From positions 20,754,979 to 20,818,978 of the forward strand of contig JACGWO010000011.1 of the NCBI GenBank assembly GCA_034509735.1: a stretch of 64,000 nt of DNA. Reading direction: 5' to 3'. The notes below the pieces were generated by a model. The model searched no databases and was not told the DNA's origin. It worked only from the letters and a program-made list of their open reading frames with translations. Source of the stretch: Sesamum alatum. Taxonomy: Eukaryota; Streptophyta; Magnoliopsida; Lamiales; Pedaliaceae. The position numbers and the translations under genes were made by a program. Shown here piece by piece: positions 1 through 10,530 of the stretch (position 1 is the stretch's first letter; each line of letters starts with the position of its first letter).

Positions 1-159
1 ACCTCTTACTTATTTAATTATGGGGAAAAATACAAGGACCCCCTGTGATATAAAACAAAGTTTAAAAAAAACTCTTGAAGCCGATGTTGGTGGCACACGC
101 GCGTTCACAACGACTGGGGGTCTGAAAAGTGCCTTTTTTGATATTTTTCCCCTTCTGTT
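1..159. other. Non-viral left flank of the viral insert
   Basis: I see no gene. The flank is AT-rich apart from a short GC-richer part near 95-125. Read on the minus strand it contains a phrase about a run of G followed by T-rich DNA that resembles the ends of plant MITE-type repeats. Similarity to the viral ORF stops at about 160, so this is taken as host DNA. Confidence 0.5.
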
Positions 160-436
160 CTGTCACATCCAGATATCTTTTCATTAGATACCATGGATCT
201 TTTTCCCACCTTAAATCCTCATTTTCCAGAAGTATAATTACTTCCTGATGTTCACTAAATTTATAGTTTATTAACTCATCTTCTTCTTCCAATATTTTAG
301 CATAAGATACTGAAGAAGATGATACTTCTTCGGCGGCGATTTTTTTCTGCTCCTTTTTAAATATGAGGAATTGCTGGAAGAGCTCATTTTCTTCCTCAAA
401 GACTTTATTGTATCTTCCTATTCCGGAAATGTTGTC
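160..436 (-). pseudogene. Fragment of viral 3' ORF (inverted)
   Basis: The reverse complement matches 2281-2560 of the large viral 3' ORF almost base for base; one visible change makes I instead of V in the acidic stretch. The similarity ends at about 160, and the reading frame then runs into flanking DNA, so the 76-residue ORF at 62-292 is a virus-flank fusion and not a real protein. At 436/437 it joins head-to-head to a plus-strand reverse transcriptase segment. Confidence 0.85.
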
Positions 437-1812
437 ACCCTAATGCATTTTGGCATAGAAAGAAACATATTGTAAGCCTCCCATATGAAAATGAGTTTTT
501 AGAAAAAAATATTCCCACTAAGGCGAGACCTTGTCAGATGAATTCCGAATATCTAGAGTTATGCAAAGAGGAGATTAAGGGATTAGTAGATAAAAAACTA
601 ATTAGATCCTCTAAATCACCTTGGTCATGTACTGCTTTTTATGTTAATAAACATGCAGAACAGGAAAGAGGGAGACCTAGACTTGTTATCAATTATAAGC
701 CCCTCAATAAAGTTTTAAAATGGATAAGGTATCCAATCCCCAATAAAAAAGATCTTTTAGATAGATTGCATAAGGCAATAATTTTTTCAAAATTTGACTT
801 AAAATCAGGATATTGGCAGATTCAGATAAGTGAATCAGATAGATATAAAACTGCATTTACAGTTCCTTTTGGCCATTATGAGTGGAATGTTATGCCTTTT
901 GGTCTGAAAAATGCACCTTCAGAATTCCAAAATATCATGAATGATATTTTTAACCAATTCTCGAACTTTATTATTGTTTATATTGATGACATCTTAGTCT
1001 TCTCCAATAACATAGAAGACCACTTTAAACATTTAGAAATGTTTAAAACGATAGTCATTCAAAATGGATTAGTAATATCTAAACCAAAAATGAGTATCTT
1101 CCAAACTAAGATAAGATTTTTAGGTCACAATATCGAAAAAGGAGAAATAATTCCCATTAACAGATGCATAGAATTTGCAGATAAATTTCCGGATAAAATT
1201 ATTGATAGAACTCAATTACAGAGATTTTTAGGAAGCCTAAATTATATAGCTCCATATTACAAAAATCTTGCACAAGACACAGCATTATTATATGATAGGC
1301 TCAAGAAAAATCCATTGGAATGGACAGAAGATCACACTAAAGCAGTTAGGCTAATAAAACAGAAGGTTAAATCATTACCATGTCTAACACTAGCAAATCC
1401 TAATTGGAAGAAAATAATAGAAACAGATGCTTCTGAAATAGGATTTGGAGGAATATTAAAACAAATCGATAATAATAAACAAGAATATTTAGTTAGATTC
1501 CATTCTGGAAAATGGAAAGCAGCCCAATTAAATTATGCTACAGTGGCTAAAGAAGTTCTTGCTATTGTTAAATGTGTTTTAAAATTCCAAGATGACTTAT
1601 TAAACCAAGAATTTATTATCAGAACAGATTGTTCTGCTGCTAAGTTTATGTTTAACAAAGACTTTAAGCATGATGTTTCTAAACAAATGTTTGCTAGATG
1701 GCAAGCACATTTAGCTCCATTTAATTTTACAATAGAACATATTAAAGGAAAGACTAATAGTCTTCCTGACTTCTTATCAAGAGAATATCTAAATGAACAC
1801 AGACATTGGTAA
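437..1812 (+). CDS. Viral reverse transcriptase/RNase H, 5'-truncated (copy A)
   Basis: C-terminal part of the pararetroviral polymerase, which copies pregenomic RNA to DNA and degrades the RNA strand. The frame is open from the junction; the first Met is at 538, giving 424 residues. From that Met, an RT palm motif SKFDLKSGYWQI lies near residues 88-99, MPFGLKNAPSEFQ near 119-131 and the catalytic YIDD near 148-151. RNase H follows, with ETDAS near 298, a KEVLAI helix and RTDCSAA further on, and the C-terminal LPDFLSREY signature. The upstream aspartic protease is missing because the join at 437 begins in the protease-RT linker. The last 20 bases overlap the next ORF. Copy B at 8048-9322 encodes the same 424 residues. 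Confidence 0.93.
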
Positions 1813-2158
1813 ATTTAACTGGATTGGAGGAGAATTCTTTATAGGAGTAAGTACCTCCTCTAAAATCCCAGATTATTGGGTTGAAGATAGGATTGAAGGA
1901 GAAAGTTATTGGATGAATGGACTAAAATGGCCTGTATATAGGTTTGAATTTTGGGATGAGCCTATTGAATATAAGGCACGACTTAAAAGAATTCAGAGAA
2001 TAATAAGAAAAAAGATTGAGGAGAGAAAAAAAATTATTTCGGAAATTCTTATTCAACATCCAAATGCAGACATGTCTTATCATTATCGCATAAAAAATAT
2101 TTGGATAGCAAATTTGTTGTATCACCAAAAATTGCAGGATATTATGCCGGTTAAATGA
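1793..2158 (+). CDS. Small viral ORF downstream of RNase H (copy A)
   Basis: A 121-residue protein that I do not recognise. It starts 20 bases inside the end of the RNase H frame and ends at a TGA that overlaps the next start codon as ATGA, the coupled arrangement common in caulimovirids. The N-terminal half is rich in aromatic residues and glycine (W, Y, F). The centre, about residues 60-90, is lysine/arginine/isoleucine-rich and likely a basic helix or coiled coil. The final residues differ from copy B because copy A has one A fewer in an A run near 2127, so one of the two C-termini is shifted. Coding is supported by position, open frame and conservation in all copies; function is unknown. 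Confidence 0.7.
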   Translation: MNTDIGKFNWIGGEFFIGVSTSSKIPDYWVEDRIEGESYWMNGLKWPVYRFEFWDEPIEYKARLKRIQRIIRKKIEERKKIISEILIQHPNADMSYHYRIKNIWIANLLYHQKLQDIMPVK

Positions 2159-3657
2159 ATAATCCTTTTATTGCAGGAATGCTTCCTCAAAGAGGAAGAG
2201 GCAGAAACTCCTCCAATCAGAGAGGAGGTAGATTTAGACCAGGCGAAATTATACGCCAAGGTAACAGATCATTAATTAAAGACAACATTTCCGGAATAGG
2301 AAGATACAATAAAGTCTCTGAGGAAGAAAATGAGCTCTTCCAGCAATTCCTCATATTTAAAAAGGAGCAGAAAAAAATCGCCGCCGAAGAAGTATCATCT
2401 TCTTCAGTATCTTATGCTAAAATATTGGAAGAAGAAGATGAGTTAGTAAACTATAAATTTAGTGAACATCAGGAAGTAATTATACTTCTGGAAAATGAGG
2501 ATTTAAGGTGGGAAAAAGATCCATGGTATCTAATGAAAAGATATCTGGATGTGACAGCATTCACAGCAGGTTCATATAAACCAAGGGCTCATTATGAGTG
2601 TATCCTGAAAGCAATGCAAAGTGTTGAAATTACTCACACTTATTCCAATAATGGAAAAGAATTTAATTACTCAAAAGCAGTAATAAAAAAATTCATTACT
2701 GCTGTTGAATGGGGAATTAACCCATTAGGTGAAAAAGAATATATTCATCCAGAGTCTAAATCCCCAATAAAATTTAATTATTGGGACTATGTTGAAGCAT
2801 TCAACAAAACTTTTCTCTATGAAAATTATAAGAGAAAAACACACATGGTTTTTCAAAATTTGTCCATTAGTTTTCCAACAAGAAGTACCAAATTGGGTAT
2901 TTCAATGGTGGTTAAATTATGGTCCTCCAATTTCTATACTCCCTGAAATTTTCCAGGGTTATTATACGGAATGGATCAATTGTTCGCCAAAAATTATCCA
3001 GGCGGAAAAAATCACAGAAATGGATTGAAGGAATGGCCTCATTCTTCTTTTTTATGGAATTCTCACTTCCATGGATTTGGAAATGGCTACCTGAAGTAGG
3101 AATGACCTTACAAAAAATTCCTTGTATTAAAAGGAAATCTTGTTCTAAATTCTGGAGTAAATTAATGCTCATCAATCCGGAAACAAAAAAATATTTTTGT
3201 CAAGAAGCACTTGATGAAATGGAGGAAAAACTCCAAGAATACAAAGCACTCCTGGAGAAGGAAGAAAATCAGACTCCTAGCCCATTCGAGCAAATATCGC
3301 AAAGAATCAGGAGCAAGAGAGGTATTATCTCTAAAGAACAAATGATTGAGGAATATCTCAATCAAGTCCAGAAAGACCTCAAACGAAATCTGACAGGAGC
3401 AGAGTCCCCAATGGAAACCTCTTCCAAAGATGAAGAAAATAAGTATTCTTGTTTAGCAGGGGAATCACAAGACCCATTTGAAAGAATCCAACCACGAAAT
3501 TATCCTTGATCAACTATTTCAGAGAATCAGGACTGCTTTGAAAGCAAAATCAAAAGTTGGGACTTCTGAATCTTCAGAGGAACAAAGGATAGATTACCAC
3601 AAAAGATCCGAAGAAGAATCGGAAGAAAGTAATTTCTCCAAAATAATGAAGAAATGA
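2155..3657 (+). pseudogene. Large viral 3' ORF, frameshifted
   Basis: The last viral ORF before the promoter. It starts at the ATGA overlap with the small ORF. The N-terminus is rich in arginine, glycine and asparagine, followed by a charged acidic region and a conserved globular part with FNYWDY near 2770-2790, an aromatic KHTWFF-type block near 2835, and PWIWKW near 3070. The C-terminus is Glu/Lys-rich. The frame is broken at about 2840 (an extra A relative to copy B), again between 2950 and 3060, and near 3500; similar sequence continues to a stop at about 3657. It occupies the place of the translation transactivator/inclusion-body ORF in some caulimovirids, but I see no motif that proves this. 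Confidence 0.75.
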
Positions 3658-3714
3658 AAGCAGACAGCATAATGCCGGAAGAAAACAAAGTCGAAAATTT
3701 TTTGACCGAGTCAA

Positions 3715-3865
3715 AGCAACACGTGTCACACATACAGCAACACGTGTCATTCATGTAATACGTCTGGAGATGACTCCAGCCATGTGTCTTAATGCATAAG
3801 ACACCTGTCAATCACAGACGGATTTGAAATAATACTTTCAGATCCGGCCTCCCTATAAATACCCC
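3715..3865 (+). promoter_or_regulatory. Pararetroviral promoter with two G-boxes and TATA box
   Basis: Two CACGTG palindromes lie at 3720-3725 and 3741-3746, each followed by TCA, and a TATA box CTATAAATA is at 3853-3861. The position, after the last ORF and upstream of a long leader and tRNA-Met primer site, is that of the pregenomic RNA promoter in this family. Transcription would begin near 3885-3895. Whether it is active in the plant is unknown. Confidence 0.75.
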
Positions 3866-3884
3866 CTCTTAGATCATTAGAGGC

Positions 3885-4602
3885 AGACCGAAAAACACCC
3901 TTGTACATGTATATCACCTTCTTTGTCCCTCACTAAATAAGATTTCAGCTTTGTGTACGAGTTTTACACTTCTGTAAGTTTTTTACTTTAAATTATTGTA
4001 TTTATTTATTGTATTTGTATTCATTTTAATTTTGCTTTTAGCCTAATGGAAGGCTAAGTTCATACTGTTGAATTATCCATGACAACGAAGATGGCAAGGT
4101 TCTAAAAAAAAAAAAAAAAAAAAAGTATTTTAAATTTATGATAAATATACGGGGAAAATAAATGAATATGGAAAGGAGACCCTTTGGGTCGTTCCCTTAA
4201 ATTATGAGGATGAAGGAAGTCTGTTTTACCACTGCTGCCCGGTTTTGCCAAATATGGCGTTGTGTGGGCCTTTTGGTGGTGTTTTAAGACTGAATTCGTA
4301 CTTATTAATTTAACGGAGCGTAAAAGGTTCCCAAATTTACTCTATTCCTATTCATTTAAATTCTCTTTATATAGATCACAATTTAAGATACTCCTTTATT
4401 TTGATCGCCTTTCGCCTACATGGTCGGATTTACATTCCGCCTACATGGTCGGATTTTTGGCGATTTTTTGTATATTTTTGGTATCTCTCGTCTTCCGCCT
4501 ACATGGCCGGATTTATATTCCGCCTACATGGTCGGATTTTACGGCGAGGTTTTGTATTGTATATTCTCCGATCCCTCCATGGCATGTCGCCATGGCTCCT
4601 TA
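3885..4602 (+). promoter_or_regulatory. Viral pregenomic RNA leader with short repeats
   Basis: Non-coding leader between promoter and primer site. It has a run of 21 A at 4104-4124, an AATAAA at 4157-4162 that could serve as polyadenylation signal, and four copies of CGCCTACATGGTCGGATTT (one variant has CCGG) starting at 4413, 4438, 4496 and 4521. Spacings are 25, 58 and 25, so an 83-bp unit is duplicated. Each copy carries an upstream ATG. Long leaders with short upstream ORFs are typical of caulimovirids. Confidence 0.7.
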
Positions 4603-4620
4603 TGGTATCAGAGCCATGTT
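4603..4620 (+). promoter_or_regulatory. Primer binding site for tRNA-Met
   Basis: TGGTATCAGAGCCATGTT is complementary to the 3' end of plant initiator tRNA-Met, with one mismatch in 18 as I recall that tRNA. In caulimovirids this site primes minus-strand DNA and defines base 1 of the genome. It sits 52 bp before the movement-protein start, as expected. Confidence 0.92.
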
Positions 4621-4672
4621 ATTGAAGTTGTATTGGATAATTCAACAGTACTTGTTTTATATATTGCTTAAT

Positions 4673-5732
4673 ATGCAATATTTATCTGTTTCAGATATAA
4701 ATACTGTTAAAAATTCCAAAAAGGAAGAATATGAAATTCCTAAGAATTTAAGTCAATTAAATAAATGGACAATTCCTAAGGTAAATCCTAGATTAATTTA
4801 TAATTTCGGCCGATTTGATTTTTGGAAGACAAAACAGATTGTAAAGACTAGTGAGGAATCAATAGCCCTTGATAATGAAGAAAGAGTAATAAAACTTTTA
4901 GATGCTATGGATATAGGGCATTATCAGGATGAATATAAATTTTTACATATAGGATTAGTACAAATTGCTTTTAAACCCTTAACATTAGAAGGTTTACCTG
5001 AAAGTTTTTTAGCTGCTCTTAGAGATGCAAGGAATTTAGATTGGAAAAAATCTTTGATTGGGATAATACAATCCAGCCTAGCTCACGGGCCGGTATTTTT
5101 AATGTCTATCCGAATTTACAATTGTCCTTATCGGATGCAAATATATTAGATGCTTTAACATTAAATGTTAAAACTCATGGGTATAATTATACACCCGGAT
5201 CTGAATTAATATGTGTATGTTATAGAATATATTATAAACTTCTTCATACCCTTAATCCTAACTGTAGAATACAAGATAATAAGTCATTAGAACAAACTAT
5301 ATTTTTTGAAAACAAATTTACATAGTTCTAGAATTAATACTAGAAGGCAAATAAAATGGAGTGAAATAGAATTCCCAGAAAGTTGGATAATTGAGAAAGA
5401 AGTTCCAATTTTAAGTCATATAGAAAGTAATTATGCTAGTATTGTTCAAAATCCAGAAGGAAATGTTAGAATAGACTTTATTAATAACCAACCAAAATGT
5501 TTAAGAAGCAATTCTTCAAGATATTCTACAATATCATATTTTTCACCAGTTGAAATTATGACTCCATCTAGAGCATCCACTTCACAAAATAGAGAAGAAA
5601 AATAGCCAAGAAGATATAAGAGAAAATAAAGTTGAACAAATAAGGATTCAGTCTAATAATATTGCTAAAGGGATATATAAAGATCCAAGATTAAATGAAG
5701 AATTAACTTCAGAAACAAATTTTTGTTTATAA
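4673..5732 (+). pseudogene. Viral movement protein (30K superfamily), frameshifted
   Basis: Cell-to-cell movement protein that would modify plasmodesmata. The ATG at 4673 is the first after the primer site in the correct frame. The conserved core includes HIGLVQIAFKPLTLEGLPES near 4940-5005, a SSLAHGP segment near 5075 and the YPNLQLSLSDANILDAL block near 5108-5160, which match the caulimovirid 30K family. One base is missing near 5096, a compensating change lies near 5315, and another slip occurs in an A run near 5600. After that slip the frame runs to a TAA at 5730-5732, directly abutting the next ATG (TAAATG). Not functional as read here. Confidence 0.85.
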
Positions 5733-7871
5733 ATGAATAATTTAAATCTAATTGATTTAGAAACAGAGATCCCATTAGTAGACTATTCTAAAATAATAGA
5801 TTTTAGTCCTGGATCTCTAGTTAGAAAAGAAATTCAGAAAGAATTCAAGGAAGAAAGATGGAAACCATTTAGGAAATGGTTCTTTTGAAAACTTTAATAT
5901 AGCAAACCAAAAAATAATCTCTCAACAATTTTATAAAGAATTAACTATAAGGAATAAAATAGTTGCTTTTGTTCCCTGGTTTCTCATCAAATATTCAGAA
6001 CAATATTTAAATGTACTAGAGAGAAAGTATTTTTTAGATAATGGAAAAATTGTTAATAACATATTTCCCCCTCAACAATCATTTAAAATGAACTCGAATG
6101 AAATAGAAATTAATTTTAAAGCATTTTCAAAATTAATTGAAGATGATACCCTAATAATTACAATGGCCCAAATTAATGAGTTAATGAAAAAACAAAATTA
6201 TACAAATTTGTATTTAAATATTATAGGAGAACAAATTACCGAACTAAATAAAAAAATAGATAAAATATCTAATTGGCAGCAGGAAATTAATTCTAAAAAT
6301 ACAGTAATTGGTGGACTAAATAAAGAAATCATAGCAAAATCATCAATCCAACCGCCTCCTGAAATTGAAGATTTCCATTTAAAACCCTTAGGAGAATTAG
6401 AAAAATTATTGGATCAAAAAATTTAGGGACTTAAAATTAAACACCTTAAGTGATGACATGACAACTGAAAATAGTAGAAAAAATTTGCCAGAAGGAATAA
6501 ATAAAATAGAGAAATATGCTAGGAAGCCTATGCAAACAAAATTTTATTATCCTAGGCCCACACCTCAAGACATACTATATGAGGAACAAGAGATTTATGA
6601 CCAGCATAGCTATAATGGGAAACAAATTTATGAATGGAATATTGATGGTTATACAGAAAGACAAATCTACAATACTATTCACAGAATGATGATGTATAGT
6701 ACTGTCTGTAAAGGAAATAATAATACAGATAAGGCTATTGCTAAAATGATTATAGCAGGTTTTACAGGACAATTAAAAGGCTGGTGGGATAATTATCTTA
6801 GCCCGATGGACAGAAATGAAATTTTGAGTACAGTCAAACCAGAAAATATGGAAGAACAAGCAGTCTATACACTTGCCATTAATATAGTAGAACATTTTAC
6901 AGGGAGATGGTCCGATAATAGTGAAAATATTAGAACCCTATTACAGAATTTCCAATGTAAAACTCTAACATCCTTTAGGTTTTACAAAGATGTCTTCCTT
7001 ACTAGAGTAATGGAACTCCCAGAATCCAATGATGCTCATTGGAAATCTAGATTCATCGATGGACTTCCTCACCTATTCGCTGAAAGGGTTAGGAAGAATC
7101 TCAGAAATGGAGGGGTAGCAATAAATTATAATCAATATACTTATGGGAAGTTAATTGGAACTTGCATTCAAGAAGGTTTAAATCTATGCAATGAAATTAG
7201 ATTAAATAAACAAATTAAAGGACAAAATTTAACAGAGAAGAAACAACTAGGAGAATTTTGTGCTCAATTTGGAATAGAAATGATGCCGTCAGATAGACAA
7301 AAAATTCCCAAATATAGGACCCCAGAGGGAAAAAAGAAAAGACATAAAAAACGGAGTGATAGAAAAGAAAAAAATAAACAAAGAAACATAACCAGAAAAG
7401 ATGAATGGAAAACTAAAAATAATGTAACAAAAAAAGATAAGAAGATGTTACATTTGCGGTGAAACAGACCACCTTGCAAATAGATGTAGAAATAAAAGAG
7501 CTAAAAGATTAAAAAAGAAGATTAATAGTCTTAAATTAGAAGACCAAGAAAAAGAAAATATAATAAATACAATATTTTCTGAAGGAAAAGAATCTTCCGA
7601 ATCTGAAGAATTAGAAGAAAATAATCAAGATGAATTAGGAAATATAGAAGAGAATCCTGAGAATTTATCAACCTCGGATGAATCAAATGAAGAAGAAGAT
7701 TCTTCTTGTCCATGTAAACAAGGGACTAATGAAGAAGAATCAGATGATGAATTTTATGAATTAATGGCACAATTCAAAGATTTGTCAACAGTAAATGGCC
7801 TTACAGATAATCATATAGTTGAGTTGCTCAGGGAAATTAAGGACCCTGAAAATAAGAAATATTATCCTTAG
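5733..7871 (+). pseudogene. Viral coat protein with zinc knuckle, frameshifted
   Basis: Capsid protein ORF. The ATG at 5733 follows the movement-protein stop without a gap. Pieces in three frames are seen: 5733-5888, 6088-6426 and 6458-7462, the last (334 residues) holding the core capsid region with IAGFTGQLKGWWDNYL and FIDGLPHLFAERVRKNL, then a very basic tail. A CCHC knuckle, C-Y-I-C-G-E-T-D-H-L-A-N-R-C, lies at about 7447-7490 in another frame, so a slip occurs in the A run near 7430. The C-terminus is strongly acidic and ends at TAG 7869-7871, four bases before the next ATG. Core-basic-knuckle-acidic order is typical of caulimovirid capsids. Confidence 0.85.
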
Positions 7872-7875
7872 TAAA

Positions 7876-9322
7876 ATGGATAACAATAGAGGTTCATCTA
7901 CTGAGTCAAATCAGACATATGAAAACTTAATTAGTAAACCATTTGAACCTTAATGCATTTTGGCAAAGAAAGAAACATATTGTAAGCCTCCCATATGAAA
8001 ATGAGTTTTTAGAAAAAAATATTCCCACTAAGGCGAGACCTTGTCAGATGAATTCCGAATATCTAGAGTTATGCAAAGAGGAGATTAAGGGATTAGTAGA
8101 TAAAAAACTAATTAGATCCTCTAAATCACCTTGGTCATGTACTGCTTTTTATGTTAATAAACATGCAGAACAGGAAAGAGGGAGACCTAGACTTGTTATC
8201 AATTATAAGCCCCTCAATAAAGTTTTAAAATGGATAAGGTATCCAATCCCCAATAAAAAAGATCTTTTAGATAGATTGCATAAGGCAATAATTTTTTCAA
8301 AATTTGACTTAAAATCAGGATATTGGCAGATTCAGATAAGTGAATCAGATAGATATAAAACTGCATTTACAGTTCCTTTTGGCCATTATGAGTGGAATGT
8401 TATGCCTTTTGGTCTGAAAAATGCACCTTCAGAATTCCAAAATATCATGAATGATATTTTTAACCAATTCTCGAACTTTATTATTGTTTATATTGATGAC
8501 ATCTTAGTCTTCTCCAATAACATAGAAGACCACTTTAAACATTTAGAAATGTTTAAAACGATAGTCATTCAAAATGGATTAGTAATATCTAAACCAAAAA
8601 TGAGTATCTTCCAAACTAAGATAAGATTTTTAGGTCACAATATCGAAAAAGGAGAAATAATTCCCATTAACAGATGCATAGAATTTGCAGATAAATTTCC
8701 GGATAAAATTATTGATAGAACTCAATTACAGAGATTTTTAGGAAGCCTAAATTATATAGCTCCATATTACAAAAATCTTGCACAAGACACAGCATTATTA
8801 TATGATAGGCTCAAGAAAAATCCATTGGAATGGACAGAAGATCACACTAAAGCAGTTAGGCTAATAAAACAGAAGGTTAAATCATTACCATGTCTAACAC
8901 TAGCAAATCCTAATTGGAAGAAAATAATAGAAACAGATGCTTCTGAAATAGGATTTGGAGGAATATTAAAACAAATCGATAATAATAAACAAGAATATTT
9001 AGTTAGATTCCATTCTGGAAAATGGAAAGCAGCCCAATTAAATTATGCTACAGTGGCTAAAGAAGTTCTTGCTATTGTTAAATGTGTTTTAAAATTCCAA
9101 GATGACTTATTAAACCAAGAATTTATTATCAGAACAGATTGTTCTGCTGCTAAGTTTATGTTTAACAAAGACTTTAAGCATGATGTTTCTAAACAAATGT
9201 TTGCTAGATGGCAAGCACATTTAGCTCCATTTAATTTTACAATAGAACATATTAAAGGAAAGACTAATAGTCTTCCTGACTTCTTATCAAGAGAATATCT
9301 AAATGAACACAGACATTGGTAA
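7876..9322 (+). pseudogene. Protease-RT-RNase H ORF with internal deletion (copy B)
   Basis: The ORF starts at ATG 7876 with the same first codons as the inverted copy at 12768, but after about 75 bases it jumps at 7950/7951 into the protease-RT linker. About 811 bp containing the whole aspartic protease are lost, and the join is out of frame. The following RT/RNase H frame is open from 7943 to 9322 (first in-frame Met 8048) and encodes exactly the same 424 residues as copy A, including the YIDD catalytic motif. The join lies at short shared sequence around ACCCT, suggesting end joining or template switching. Confidence 0.9.
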
Positions 9323-9665
9323 ATTTAACTGGATTGGAGGAGAATTCTTTATAGGAGTAAGTACCTCCTCTAAAATCCCAGATTATTGGGTTGAAGATAG
9401 GATTGAAGGAGAAAGTTATTGGATGAATGGACTAAAATGGCCTGTATATAGGTTTGAATTTTGGGATGAGCCTATTGAATATAAGGCACGACTTAAAAGA
9501 ATTCAGAGAATAATAAGAAAAAAGATTGAGGAGAGAAAAAAAATTATTTCGGAAATTCTTATTCAACATCCAAATGCAGACATGTCTTATCATTATCGCA
9601 TAAAAAATATTTGGATAGCAAATTTGTTGTATCACCAAAAAATTGCAGGATATTATGCCGGTTAA
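9303..9665 (+). CDS. Small viral ORF downstream of RNase H (copy B)
   Basis: Same ORF as 1793-2158 but 120 residues, because the A run near 9637 has one extra A. It ends in TAA immediately followed by the next ATG (TAAATG at 9663-9668). The movement/coat joint at 5730-5735 has the same TAAATG arrangement, so this version may be the ancestral one. Function unknown. Confidence 0.65.
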   Translation: MNTDIGKFNWIGGEFFIGVSTSSKIPDYWVEDRIEGESYWMNGLKWPVYRFEFWDEPIEYKARLKRIQRIIRKKIEERKKIISEILIQHPNADMSYHYRIKNIWIANLLYHQKIAGYYAG

Positions 9666-10392
9666 ATGAATAATCCTTTTATTGCAGGAATGCTTCCTCA
9701 AAGAGGAAGAGGCAGAAACTCCTCCAATCAGAGAGGAGGTAGATTTAGACCAGGCGAAATTATACGCCAAGGTAACAGATCATTAATTAAAGACAACATT
9801 TCCGGAATAGGAAGATACAATAAAGTCTCTGAGGAAGAAAATGAGCTCTTCCAGCAATTCCTCATATTTAAAAAGGAGCAGAAAAAAATCGCCGCCGAAG
9901 AAGTATCATCTTCTTCAGTATCTTATGCTAAAATATTGGAAGAAGAAGATGAGTTAGTAAACTATAAATTTAGTGAACATCAGGAAGTAATTATACTTCT
10001 GGAAAATGAGGATTTAAGGTGGGAAAAAGATCCATGGTATCTAATGAAAAGATATCTGGATGTGACAGCATTCACAGCAGTTCATATAAACCAAGGGCTC
10101 ATTATGAGTGTATCCTGAAAGCAATGCAAAGTGTTGAAATTACTCACACTTATTCCAATAATGGAAAAGAATTTAATTACTCAAAAGCAGTAATAAAAAA
10201 ATTCATTACTGCTGTTGAATGGGGAATTAACCCATTAGGTGAAAAAGAATATATTCATCCAGAGTCTAAATCCCCAATAAAATTTAATTATTGGGACTAT
10301 GTTGAAGCATTCAACAAAACTTTTCTCTATGAAAATTATAAGAGAAAACACACATGGTTTTTCAGAATTTGTCCATTAGTTTTCCAACCAGG
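9666..10392 (+). pseudogene. Large viral 3' ORF, truncated (copy B)
   Basis: Copy of the 2155 ORF. It is open from 9666 to 10118, where loss of one G (GG to G near 10080) shifts the frame; the same protein then continues in another frame to about 10390. It has the in-frame A run at 10346 that copy A has lost. At 10392/10393 the sequence switches to inverted viral sequence, so the C-terminal half and promoter are absent. Confidence 0.85.
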
Positions 10393-10530
10393 CCATTTTA
10401 GTCCATTCATCCAATAACTTTCTCCTTCAATCCTATCTTCAACCCAATAATCTGGGATTTTAGAGGAGGTACTTACTCCTATAAAGAATTCTCCTCCAAT
10501 CCAGTTAAATTTACCAATGTCTGTGTTCAT
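10393..10530 (-). pseudogene. Small viral ORF, 3'-truncated (copy C)
   Basis: The first 47 residues of the small ORF read leftwards from 10530 and overlap the end of the RNase H frame, as in copies A and B. At 10393 the sequence joins tail-to-tail to copy B of the large 3' ORF, so the 64-residue ORF at 10336-10530 is a fusion artefact. Confidence 0.88.

Noticed and set aside
3527..3811. 94-residue minus-strand ORF in viral 3' region
   Set aside because: Antisense shadow of the acidic end of the viral 3' ORF and its promoter.
4262..5149. A 295-residue open frame covering leader and movement protein
   Set aside because: Its first 137 codons lie in the viral leader and run through the primer binding site; the true start is ATG 4673.
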